Below, piece by piece: positions 1 to 11,098 of a stretch of 26,842 nucleotides of DNA (its first letter is position 1; each line of letters opens with the position of its first letter). A program made the position numbers and the translations under genes. The DNA comes from Raffaelea ambrosiae (lineage: Eukaryota; Ascomycota; Sordariomycetes; Ophiostomatales; Ophiostomataceae), in assembly GCA_002778195.1 (NCBI GenBank), contig PCDI01000005.1:3499286-3526127 (forward strand), written 5' to 3'. Under the pieces are notes generated by a model that saw only the letters and a list, made by a program, of their open reading frames with translations, was not told where the DNA came from and made no database searches.

Positions 1-1926
1 GGGGGGGGGGGGGGAGAAGAAAAAGAAGAAGAAAGATTTAAAAAAGACAAAACACGGACTCCGTCCAGGGACGAGCCCGGTAAGCGGCTGCTGCTCTGGC
101 TCCGAAAAGACAAAAGACAGGTCTGAGTCGGAAACAGGTCAACCTTAAAACCCAAAAGGTCGCTCAGTTGTCCCGTTGCGAAACACTGCTGTTTCTTCTT
201 CCCAGCGTGTGCAGGTGGCGTCCCCGAGCACCCGGTTCAACACAAGGACGCCCATGGACACACACCGGCCACGCACTCACACGGCAGGCTGGGGCTGGTC
301 AAGAAAGGGGGGGCAAAGATGCATACATGCGGTATTAGAAACGGTTGTCAAAACGGTTCTCACTGCGGGTTTGGGACACACCGAAGAAGCAATGACCCGG
401 GATAGGCCAGGATAGGGAGAGTCTGGGCAAGACAATCCCTACCTGTTGCGGCGGTACATACTCGAACACAGTAGGCCCCCCTTGTTGGCCAGGCCGGCCA
501 GGACATCTTTTCCTAGTCGTGGTGCTTACTGTTATGGCCATATTTAAACTTTTTTTTTCCTGGCCGGTCTGTAGTAGCCCATGCATCCGGAAGCCGCTTG
601 TCCTTAGGCTTTACGCGTACACCATACGATGTCTGTGCTGGAACGGGCCATGGATTCGCGCAAGCTCCAACGAGCAAGAAAGTACCAGGCCATGCCTGTT
701 GGGCAAGCAAAGGCGTGCACGCAATGCCTCGTGTGCATGTGGAAGGGGGGAGGGGTACTTTTTTACATTGACAGGACAGACTAGCCGGACCGGGACTGCC
801 TAGCTTGCAGGGAGAAGCACTCTCTCACACACAGAGGCATGGCTGCTTGGCTGTTGCGAGGAATCGACGGTTCGGGCGTTCTGAGCCCGCCCTGAGCTGC
901 CCTGGGTCCTGTTCCAGGCTTGCTTTTGCCCTGACTGTATGTGAGACAGAGCGCCGTGTTAGTCGAGCAAGAGGGGAACTGGATCAAAGATGCTGATTAG
1001 TGCGGACGACTGGCATGGCTCTGTCTTGTTTTCTGCCATGTAGTTAGGACGTCAGGAAAGAACAGCAGACTGAAAATCCAGACTTGCCGTATTCAGCACA
1101 ATGGAAAGGGGGGCTGGCATCGGGCAATCTCTGGGCGTCTTCTGTCCGGACTCTCCGACACGGAGTCGCCTCGACCAGCCACGTCTGCCGGGTCTATCTT
1201 GGTATTAGACAGTCTCCTGAAGAAGACGCCGAAACCGCAACAGACTGTGCCACGGCAGTGCGCGCAGCAGGGGAACCCCCGGGAATACCATGGCGACATG
1301 TACGGTGTATCCTACCAGGATGTGTGCCAACGAGCTATGTGTTTGGATCGTCCGAGCTCTGAGCTGGGCAATGCAGAGCCCGTTGACGACCAGAAAGGCT
1401 CCGAAACGGGGACTGTGGTGAACTACAACGGAAGGAGGCCAAGAGTCCCGGCACAGGTCCAAATCACGGAGCCCTGCAGAAAAGGGCGCGCTTCCAACAG
1501 ACAGAGGCAGGGGAAACAGACACGGCGGATAGTTGTGCTCGCGGCTTGGCATGCGGGCACAGCCGAGACCCCCGACGGGAGGAGGCAATCCCAAATCCTC
1601 TTTGGGGGGGGGGGTGCCCCCTCTTGCTTTTGGTCCATTGGAGCGAATACGAATTGGAGGCCGAGGTAGATGAACGAAGACTGCGAAGTACCGACATATA
1701 CACAAGCATCCAGCAAAGTGCCCAAAAAGCACACACCTGAGACAGCAAGCAGACACGAGCAGACACAATGGGCAGCTCCGGATGTCCTTGACGCTCGGCC
1801 CGTGCTTGTCACGAACAAGCCCTGAGGCTGTCTTGCTGTTCCTTCCATCCGTGTTACCCCAGCCTTACGCGGTGTGCTCCGTGTCCGGGGCTGACACAGC
1901 TTTGACTTTCATTGACTCTCGTTGAC
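1..1926. other. Gene-free flank beginning in a poly-G run
   Basis: Positions 1-14 are all G, followed by an A/G-rich stretch, as expected at an assembly break. A second G run lies near 1603-1614. Frames of up to about 190 codons overlap on both strands, but their products are Arg/Pro/Cys-rich with no domain I recognise. I see no RNA gene. Confidence 0.6.
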
Positions 1927-2067
1927 TTTTTTTTTCTTTTTTTATCCTTTCTTTTCTTTTTATCCTTTTTTTTTCTTTTTTTTTTCTTTTTCTTTCTCTT
2001 TCTTTCTTTTTATCCTTTCTTTTTTTCTTTATTTCTTTGTTTCATTTTTTTCCTATTCTTTCTTTTT
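1927..2067. repeat. Polypyrimidine tract of about 140 bp
   Basis: This is almost uninterrupted T and C on the + strand (TTTTC and TTTATCC variants), with only a few other bases. It is simple-sequence DNA with potential to form a triplex. It ends at TTTTTACCAG, which resembles an intron acceptor, but no exon that I can support follows. Confidence 0.85.
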
Positions 2068-3731
2068 ACCAGGTACTCTCGATGCTCTGCCGTTTCAAGG
2101 GGAATCGTCCGTACCTGTCTATCTTACTTCTTGGGGCGAATCCTCCCGTCAAACTTGAAACAGCTTTGCTTTGAGGACACAGCTGAGGACAAAGCTGAGG
2201 ACAGGTTGAGGCTGATCGGCATAGAGAGAGAGAGAAGAAAAAAAGAAAAAAGAAAACAACGCACAAGACGGGCCGAAGTGTGCGTGGCGCGGGCAAGTGA
2301 ATATGATGTCAAACACAAGCCCCCAAGAAAATCATCACAGAAAGAAACATCATAGGACCATGTCCGAGACCATATGGCGGTGATGCTCAGGCTACAGTCC
2401 GTGGCACAGCGCATGATCATGGCACGACGAAGGAAGCAGATGTAGAGAACGAGAGGCCGCAGCAAAGTGGTCCAGACAGGCAAAGCACACAAAAAAAACA
2501 CAAAATGCACACAAAAACACACAAAGGCACAAAAAAAGCACAGAGACACACGCGCATGGACCGTTTCTCATCGACTGCCCCCAAAGATGCCAATCCGAGA
2601 AACAAGGAAAACAAAGGAAACGTCGCAGAAAGGGATAAAAAAGGCAACAAACTCGAATGCTTATGCAGGGGTCTTGTGTCCCTTTTTATACGGGAGAGAA
2701 GGGGGCTTGGGCCGAACGGCAGAACGCTGAGGAAAATGGGGGGGGGGCATTGTTAGTGAGATTGTCGATGTTCCACAGCCGTGTCTCTCTGCTGTGCTCT
2801 TGCTGTGCTCTTGCTGTGCTCTTGCTGTGCTCTGACTGGGCCCTCCTGTGTCTGGTTTGCCTGCCACCCATTCTGTGTCCCTGTGCATCGTTGGCTGTTA
2901 CCACACCCCGTTTCTCTTCACCGACGGCTATGGGCATTGTTTTTTTTTTTGTTTTTTTTTTGCTTGCTCTGTGCCCTGCCTGCCCTGCCTGCCTGCAAGT
3001 GTCTTCTGGCGTCCTTCAGCCTAGTATGGTTGCAATAGGAACGCCAACGAACCACAGAGAACTTCGGCCAAATCCACAGACACGGAAGCAAGGCTCTTGT
3101 GCCTTGTGCGTGGCTGTTGGCCACAGCACCTCTGCTTATGTGTTATTTTTATTTTTATTTTATTTTTATCTTCTCTCCTGTTCCTTGACAGTACGGGTTC
3201 TCGTGCTTGCACGTTGTCCTTGCCTTCCATGGCCTGGTCGTCAGACAGCCTCCCTGCGTCCGGCGGAAGAATGTCCACATGACATTAGGGTCGGTTCCGG
3301 GCTTGTGCTCCTTCTTTTGGAACCTCCATCGTGTCCGAAAATGGCGTTGCCCCCCCCTGAGCGGCGACGGGGACGCAGCAGCGTAGTCGAGTGCCAGGAA
3401 GACGCAAGAAGCAAAAATCTGGTGAGGGTGTGTCGATGTCCGGCGTTCTCCTGCATGGCAACTATGCATCGCGCGTACCATGGACATATATGCCCGCATG
3501 CTCAATGCCCACCCGCAAAATTCCCATCTGCAGCCCGGCAAGGTTGTCCAGCTGAGAGAGGGATGTGGGAGCACACGCTTGGGCGTGTCGAGGCTTGGTG
3601 TCAGCACCGGCAAACTTGGCAGTCCGCAAGATGCAGAGATCTGGGCCTGTGAGACTCTTCCGGCACGGCCTGCAGGCATTTGGCGTGTTGCTACGGCTGG
3701 TTCGGAAGTCTTGCGCGGGCATCTGCGCCGA
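2068..3731. other. Gene-free stretch with A-rich and CT-rich simple sequence
   Basis: It holds CACAAAA-rich DNA at about 2480-2560, an 11-bp tandem array at 2790-2833 and T runs at 2939-2960 and 3145-3170. The longest open frame (about 330 codons from 2657) crosses the tandem array and T runs and is Cys/Leu/Phe-rich with no recognisable domain. I judge it non-coding. Confidence 0.55.
2790..2833. repeat. Four perfect copies of an 11-bp tandem repeat
   Basis: The unit TGCTGTGCTCT is repeated four times without change. The period is not a multiple of three, which argues against selection as coding sequence. Confidence 0.95.
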
Positions 3732-3870
3732 TGGATAGAGTATGTTGGTGCCAAACGTACTGTGTAGCTGATGTTCGATGCCATCGATGCAGTGATGCTG
3801 ATGGGGGGTTGGAAGAGGCCAACTGCATGGTCAGATACGCAGTACGTTTGGCACCAACATACTCTACCCA
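3732..3870. repeat. Long near-perfect inverted repeat (hairpin or MITE-like relic)
   Basis: The left arm 3732-3762 and right arm 3840-3870 are reverse complements over 31 bp with one mismatch; 27 bp at 3736-3762 and 3840-3866 match exactly. Pairing continues imperfectly inward (3763-3772 with 3830-3839). The loop is about 77 bp. A GCCG tetranucleotide lies one base outside the left arm (3727-3730) and directly outside the right arm (3871-3874), possibly a short target duplication. It has no coding capacity. It could be a small non-autonomous element or an RNA hairpin precursor. Confidence 0.85.
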
Positions 3871-4351
3871 GCCGGAGCTGGTGCCCAGTTTACGTGCCTT
3901 CCCCCCCTTCCCCTGGCCTTTGCTTTCCTTTCGTATTGAAAGGTCAGACTCGGGAGCTTGCATTTATTTCTATCCTGGGGAAAGCCTGCCTGCCCTGACG
4001 AGGCATCTTATCTTTTTTCAGGTACACGGAGTTGCCCGGTCTCTGTTGCAGTGCATACGAGCTCGCATGCAAGTGTTTGAGCGGGTGCGTACGAGTTCAA
4101 TTTGATTTCCGCCCGGCGTCGTCGATCATTTGCCACGTTTTGGCCTACTTCTCCAACGCCTGGCTGTCTGGCTGGCGCAGTGCTGACAAGGCTGTGTGAT
4201 GGGGCAGTTTTGAAGTGACCGACCGCTGAATGGCCCAGACCGAGCAGGCATGTTCATTCTTCAAGTTCGGTTTGATGACCACCCTCGATACGCAAGGCAT
4301 TTTGGGCAAGGCACATGGCCAACAGACGTTTGCAGAGGATAAAGAAATATA
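3871..4351. other. Gene-free spacer
   Basis: It is mixed-composition DNA between the inverted repeat and the pentanucleotide satellite. It carries one GTACGAGT word at 4089-4096. I see no gene, RNA or splice-linked exons. Confidence 0.5.
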
Positions 4352-4480
4352 GAATAAAATATAAAATAAAATAAAATAAAATAAAAATGAAATGAAATGG
4401 AATGGAATGGAATGAAGTGAAGTGAAGTATCAAGTAAAATAAAATACAAAAAATAACATGAAAATAAAAATAAAAATGAA
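4352..4480. repeat. Diverging pentanucleotide satellite
   Basis: From left to right the 5-bp unit changes from AAAAT-type to GAAAT, then GGAAT, then GAAGT, and returns to AAAAT and AAAATA forms. The array appears to have expanded locally from successive variant units. Confidence 0.85.
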
Positions 4481-7400
4481 GAAGATTGCGCCGGGGCCAA
4501 GTTTCGTAAAATGGCCAAGAAGACCCGAGAGTGGTAAAAAGGACACGCCTTCTCACATACACACTCGCACATTCGCACGTACTTGCACACTCTCGTCATT
4601 CTGGCTTACTGTGCACTTGCTAAAGCCGAGAAACAACGCACACGTTCCCTGCCCAGACTGGCAAGACCGGTGAGCATGTCCACGTACAGACAGATTGGTT
4701 TTAGGACCCCAATGGCGTCTCGTCCTGTAGGCCAACACACACACGCACACACGCACACACACATTCTCCGGCGAATGGAATTTCCCGGCAGACAAGTTAC
4801 ACTGACGCAGCACTGCAAATGCAGCAAGAGAACCAGCCGGCTCGTCTCTCAGGGGGATGCATCTACTATGTACTGGGGACCGGCAGACCGAAGCCCATTC
4901 ACACTCACACGCTCTGTTGGGCAGCACGTACCTTACGCAATGGAACGCAAAGACATGCAGAGATGCAGAGAACGGCCGAGCAATCGAGCCGAGTCTCTTC
5001 CCTTGGATGGTTTTTTTTTTTTTTTGTTTGTTTATACATTTTATATTTTATTGTATTCTTCCTCTCATTCTCTCTCAGCCTCTTTTAGAAAGACACACAA
5101 AGACACAAGACCTTTGCAGCGACGATGGTATCTTATACGGAGTAGTTAGTTTCATTTTGCTCTTCGGCACAAAAACCAGAACGTGAATCGACGCGTCAGA
5201 CATGCAGATATACGTAACTGCATGCATGCAAGAGGTACCTATTTGGCAGGACGGAGCCGGACACATGTACATAGTATAGCTACCATGTGGAGTCCGGCGG
5301 TATGCCACAAGAAGCCAACTGCTTTCCCTCTCCTGCGTGCGAGTAAGTATCTCGCGATTGCATTTGTTGGCCAAGTGTACTGCTGTCTCAAAGAGGAGCA
5401 CGCAGACGAAAGGGCCATATTATTATTACGAGTACGTGGAGGACAAAAAAAGATCACGGGGACCAGACCCGGAAGCAGGGTTGCTCGTCGGGACCTTGTG
5501 CGTAGTGCTCTTTGGCTACGGCCAAGTCTCCTAGCCCCCCTGCTTGCCTGGCTGTCTGGCTGTCTCGCTCGCACGACAACCCCCGGAAAACCATGTCCTT
5601 CTCTCGCTTGCTCTCTCTCCATCGGCCGACAAGACCCCGGCCGTGTGGTGCCTCTTCTCCAATAGCAAAGACGAAGCAAAGACGAACCGATCATGCCATT
5701 CTGTCTCTTGCACAAACCGGATTTCGCTGCTTCTTGTTCTTTTTTTTTTCTTCTCTTTTTTTGGCCCCCAAAAGCGGCTTTTTTTTTTGGAGGGCTGAGG
5801 ACATCTCCTGCCTCTGTCTGTTTGCTATTCTCAGTTGTCGATTATTGCCTTTAACTAGTTAATACTTTTTTCCGTCTCTTACTTGCATGGAGGCCATTTT
5901 ACTCGCTGAATCGGTCCCGTCTCTCAGCAATCTGTCAGTGTGTTGCAGAATACGGGTGTGTAAAGGGTGCATATTCAACTGGAGAAAATAGTAGTTATCT
6001 TACGCTCTCCCTTTGGTCTCCTATTCAGTCTCCATTCTGCCTTCTCAACAAGAGTTGGTCTGACCGCATCTCTTCGTGATCGAACGTTCTCAGATCGTTG
6101 GCCATCTCGGTAAAGAACAACAAGAAACACACGCTTACGCCCCCCTCTGGATGTTTTGGCTAAGCCAGAGTAGCATTCTGTTCCTATTTGTCCCTGCTTT
6201 GTTCCTGTTTGTTCTTGCTTGGCCCAGTCTGGCTCTCTCTCGTGGTTTTTATCTGATTCCATGCCGAGTTTCCACACACAACTGGGCAGACTGGCCCCAG
6301 ATAGAGCCACCCAGGACGAGTTAACCGAGACACAGCAGCTACGACGGATGCGAGAAAAAAATACAAACGACGCTGCAGACACGAAGCACCGCGCTGGTCC
6401 AATGAGACGCCCAGGACGCGGTTTTGAACGTGATCTGTGCTGCGTTGGGCACAAAGAAACCGGTCAGCGCACTCTCCAATCGGAGCGGTCTGCGCAAATA
6501 GATCGACCTGACTGGATGTTTCTTATTTCGTTGTGACTTTTCCCGTTGGTCTTCTTGTGTGTGTTTCGTCCTTTGTCCAAAAGAGTGAGAAGAACTGATG
6601 TCATCGCTAATTATGGATCACCTGCAGAAGGCAGCCCCATCCATCCACCTTCTTCTCTCCCGTGGGGTGTTTTCCTGTGTCCTGCGTCTTGTTTCCCTGC
6701 TGTCGTCGGTCTTGGCCCACGACGACTGTGACGGCTACGTAGATAGCAACGTGGCTGTCCTGGGCCATAACCTCCTGTCGTGGCGTCGTCGTATGTCTGT
6801 CGACTGGCTCCTCCGGACAGATCGTCATTCCTTCCTGCCCTGGCCGTTTGACTAACGAGCGGATTAAGCTTTTTGGCGTGTATCTTTAGACCAGATTAGG
6901 GGACCAGCAACACCCGCACCCAGAAAGGGAAAGGGACCTAGAAGAAAGGAGGGGGGGCTGGCCGACCGCCAGAGAGTGTCCCGCAGACAAGACATCTCTC
7001 CGACCCCGAAACACCAACGCCAGTGCCGTTGGTTCCGGGAAATGTTCTTTGGAGGGGTCCTGCACGGGCGGAGGGATTTCTGTCTTTGTTATCTAGCCGG
7101 CCCTCCCCTGCCCGTGCAGCAGAGCAAGCATGCACGCTATTCCAGGCGGGTCTGCATGGGACACAGGGCGAGTCCAGTGCGATTATTAGGTGCAGCAGGG
7201 CAGACACCCGCCCCGTACTTCTGGGCCTTTTCTTTTCTTTTTCCTTGGCGTTCCCGGACTGCACTAGACGGCCTGCTATTATTCCATCCCCCGTAAGGAT
7301 GGATGGACTGCATCAGGAGGAGGGGCAGAGGGTCTTCTCGAGGTTGTCACCTGCTTTTCTTGGGTTGGGGCAGGCCGCACAAAAATAGATTCGCAAACAC

Positions 7401-10400
7401 GAGTTTGTACACATAGATAGCTATTGCGGTGTGCGGCTTACAGCTCTCGTCGCAGCCCTGCCAGGGCAGATACGACGTGCTCTTTTCATGGCCTATCGTG
7501 AAGACAACAGGCCTCGCCAACCAGCCTTGGTGGCATTATAGCCGGGCAAACTGCCATTAAGGTCTGGGATCGTTTCTAAAGCCGGGGAACACGTCGGCGA
7601 CCAGGGATTGTCTTCGGGGCAGGCAGCAGGTGCTGGGGGCTTGGATGGTTGGTTAGTTGGATGGTTGGAGAAGAAGTGAAGCGAGTTAACCTACTTTGCA
7701 AGTACCCATATTACTCTGGCAAAGAAAGGCGTTTTTCCACTTTGCGGTCTCAGGTGGTCTGTGTGTTGACAAATAGCAAGAGCTTGGCTCCGCACACCAC
7801 AGCGCTGGGTCTCCTGACGAGCGCCATATCCCTGCCTTCAGTGTCCAGGACACCTGTGGCTTCGTAGGGCAACAGCCACACTCGCTACAGGGATGGCAAG
7901 CACGCAGCGTTACAGAAACAGCAACCGACCAAAAACGGCAACTGCCCAATCCACCAATGAGAGAGGCAGACTGCCCTCCAGGCCTTTCCTCGCTCCCATC
8001 TGTGCAGCCTCCCTCCCCTCAAAAATGGCAGGCACCAGTCGAGACCGGTCGCCAGTAGCCTCTGAACTGGATGCGCCTTCTGTTCCAGACTGCACGGTAC
8101 AACCCTTGTAAGCGTGTACGGTATAATTAGTCATTTTGTACAGCCCCCAGGACCGGGCAGCCTACTCTTGGGGGGGCCACAGAAAAAGCGGCCGAGAACA
8201 CCTTCCCCTAGTCTTCCAGACCCCCAAACTAAACCCCCAGGGGACTCAGAGCGGCGAGTCAGCCACAACGTGGCTGCCTTGTTTCGAACTAACCAACCCC
8301 CCCTCTCGCAAGCGAAAGTAGCGGGCGCCAGCTAAGAGTGGTCGCTGCAGTACCTTTTGTGCTGGAGTAGCAGGTTGGCTAGGAAGATGAAACAAAAAAC
8401 ATACGAGTTTTTTATTCGCTTTGCAGCTAGTTAGTCCAGATGAACCCAAAACCAGTCTAAAAAAAACCACCGCGCAGCTATTTTCTCAGCACCTGCAGCT
8501 TGTCTCTCCTGCTTCACACACACACACACACATCACGCAGAGACTTGGCCAGGACAGCTGCTGTTCTTGACCCAACCTCGCTTACAGTTTCACCTTATTA
8601 ACCTCGCTTGCTTGCAAGCCCGGTGGCAAAAAAAAAAAATAACGAAAACAAGAGAGCAGAGGTATTTTTGTAATGTAAGGGAAATGGGGGGAGGGGGGGG
8701 AGCTCGCCCTCGTAGGCGCAGCAGGGGGTGCGACGATGTGACGAGGGGAACCACGACACAAGGACACGACTTGTGAAGCACACGATGACAGCTGGCTGAT
8801 GGACCTCAATGTATGTTTTGACCCCGTAGAGGCACGACCACGACTATGACGCAACAGTGTCCTGCTGCCGACTGCGCTGGTTAGGGAAAGATGCAGCGAC
8901 CTTTTACTGGTCCTTGCTGAGAACTACATGGACGATACCACAGAAGATGCCAGGGGAAATACCCGGAAGACACCTCGCAGACACCTCGTAAACATCCAAC
9001 CATTGCGAGCAAGCCACCGTACGAGTACATGGTAAGATAAATGTTGGCAAGATACTGTGGGACCGCCGATTCACTACACAGTACTTGTATTTTACATAGC
9101 AACAGTATGTATGCGTGAGCCAGAGCCAACATGCTCCTGGTAAGATCAAACCCGACATGGCGATGGCCATTCCGTCCCAAATCCCTACATTATCTCCAGG
9201 TGTTGTAGTGGCTGCTATCTGGAATGCAACGGTGCTCCCCCGTCTTGCCCTTCTTGCTGGCCACACGGACATCTATTTGCAGCGGGGATCTGCGGGCAGT
9301 GCCTGTCCCTGGGGGGGCTATTGCAGCGCTATTTCAGATAGGAGTAGATCGGATCTTGTCATTTATGAGAAAATTTGACAGAAAGGTTAAAACGAAGCCC
9401 TGGAAATTGGGAAGTAGAAGCTAAACCGTAGGGAGGATTCGAGGAACGTTTGCATAGAAGAATGGAAGCGGACCCGAATAATGGCCAGCACAATAAAAGA
9501 GGGAAGACAAGCCAGCCCTGGCTGGTGTAGTTGTCCAGAGATGGCAAAAGTGAGACACGTCTTATGACGCCCTTGACAAAAGTGCACACTTTTGGCCAGC
9601 CTGTGCAGCCAGAAAGACCGAACGCCACAACCAGCGAGTCCGAACACAGGACATTCTGGAGGCGCAAAACACACAAGACCTGTATTAGATGGAAGTACCG
9701 TTATAATTTGAATGCCATGTTCGCTTACTACTGGTATGCGGATGTGGGAGAGACACGAGCGGCTGTATCGTGGAGATGCATGCGAGTATCTTACATGCGC
9801 AGCACGTTGGAAGCAACAGTGTCTGGCAGGAGACGGTGCCAACAGAAAAGACGCGAGAAGACCAGACCTCGCACGACTACTTCGTGGCGTGGGGAGGATC
9901 CTGTTATGACGGTGTACTGTGTAACTACGGTGTAAGTAGCATTGGATACCATTTTTGTTTGGACTTTCGTTTCCGAAACCGATTGGGACGACCCCAAGCC
10001 ACAGCCCGTTAGGGCTGGGACATTGTTTTATTCCTCCGTGGGTGCATGGAAGCACAGCGTGGAAAGAGGCGGTGGACCATGAAACAGCCCCCGAGCTCTT
10101 CCGCACCCACAACTATGGAGAATGTATCTTGCAATATTGCGAGCAGGCATGTATCTTATCTCAAAGATGCAAGCCCAGAAAACTCGTACACCGTCTTCCG
10201 GCGCAAGGTCGGATACCATCCATGTATGTGACGTACGTTTCGTGTTGAAAACAGCCGCAATCGTCTTATACATGGCATCTTGTGTTTTCCCGACCCCGAT
10301 ATTGGTTGTATCCACGCATCGCGTCTAATTACTCGTTCTCGCAAGGTGCAGATAAGTGGACAAACACTCAAGGGAGATGGAGGGGTGGAAGAACCAAAGG

Positions 10401-10600
10401 GAAATGGCGGGCGACCCAGAAGACCCAGAGACCAGAGTCTTGTCACAGTGGGCTCGCTACTGCTTCGGGGGGACCAACAAGGAAAAAAGGACGGCTAGGG
10501 ACAAATGGGGAAGCATGGCGTGGGAAATCAGGATCCTGGTTGGGTAGCTGGAGTTCGGTCGGCTTCTAGGACATGACCGTGGTGATGGGTCGATATTGGC
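4481..10600. other. Long gene-poor region
   Basis: There are CA-rich microsatellites at 4734-4763 and 8515-8532, T tracts near 5011-5025 and 5739-5760, G runs near 8686-8700, and scattered TACATAGTA and TACTCGTA words. Open frames of 100-240 codons occur on both strands, often overlapping, and are not joined by convincing introns. Products are compositionally random; one frame at 6261-6536 is charged but unrecognised. I found no tRNA. Confidence 0.55.
8515..8532. repeat. (CA)9 microsatellite
   Basis: Nine uninterrupted CA units in gene-free DNA. Confidence 0.9.
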
Positions 10601-11040
10601 TGTTTTGAGTGTGTCTTTTTTTCTTGTTTCTCTTTTCTTTTCTCTTTCTCTCTTTTTTTTCTCTTTTTGGTATGGTGGACCAATTCTGCTAGAACGTTTG
10701 GTCTTTCAGCTGCTTAGTTAGCTGTTTACGAGTAGTTACGGTGTACATAATTACTACTATGTAGTTAGTTGTCTGTTTGTTTAATTAATTGTTCGATTGT
10801 TCGATCGAGTTGGCTTCGTTTTGATTTCTGTTTTGATTTATCTGTTTCCGTCTATCGATTTCTTGTCTTATTCGCTATTTCGGCCATCCTTCCGTCTTAG
10901 TTTCCCCATGGGCGCGCTTTGCCCGCTGCAGAAGCCAATGTAGCAATGTTGGTCGATCATGACGACGAAAACTGGTGAATAAAGCGCCATGGAACCGCAG
11001 CCGGGTGGGCTGGCAAAACTAGAAGACGCCGACTGGAACT
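10601..11040. other. T-rich then AT-rich gene-free segment
   Basis: A CTTTT-rich tract at 10,613-10,668 is followed by GTTTGTTTAATTAATTG-like AT-rich DNA and repeated TTCGAT words. One TACTATGTA (10,755) and one TACGAGTA (10,727) lie here. It resembles an untranslated or promoter-type region, but no gene starts or ends convincingly beside it. Confidence 0.4.
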
Positions 11041-11098
11041 ACTGGCAAGACTGGCAAGACTGGCAAGACTGGCAAGAGACTGGCAAGAGACTGGCAAG
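11041..11098. repeat. ACTGGCAAG tandem array
   Basis: There are six copies of ACTGGCAAG. The first four are spaced 9 bp apart, and the last two are each offset by an extra AG (11-bp spacing). Degenerate copies flank the array (ACTGGAACT before, ACTGGAAAG after). Confidence 0.95.

Noticed and set aside
2657..3652. Longest uninterrupted frame in the window (about 330 codons, + strand)
   Set aside because: It runs through an 11-bp tandem array and T runs. The product is Cys/Leu/Phe/Pro-rich with no domain, and a frame of about 209 codons overlaps it on the other strand.
6261..6536. Charged 91-codon frame starting with ATG
   Set aside because: It looks more protein-like than its neighbours but is short, unrecognised and lacks promoter or splice context.
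9387..10112. 241-codon frame on the minus strand
   Set aside because: It has random-looking composition, high Cys/His/Ser/Arg, no domain and no convincing introns. It also contains copies of the dispersed intergenic words.
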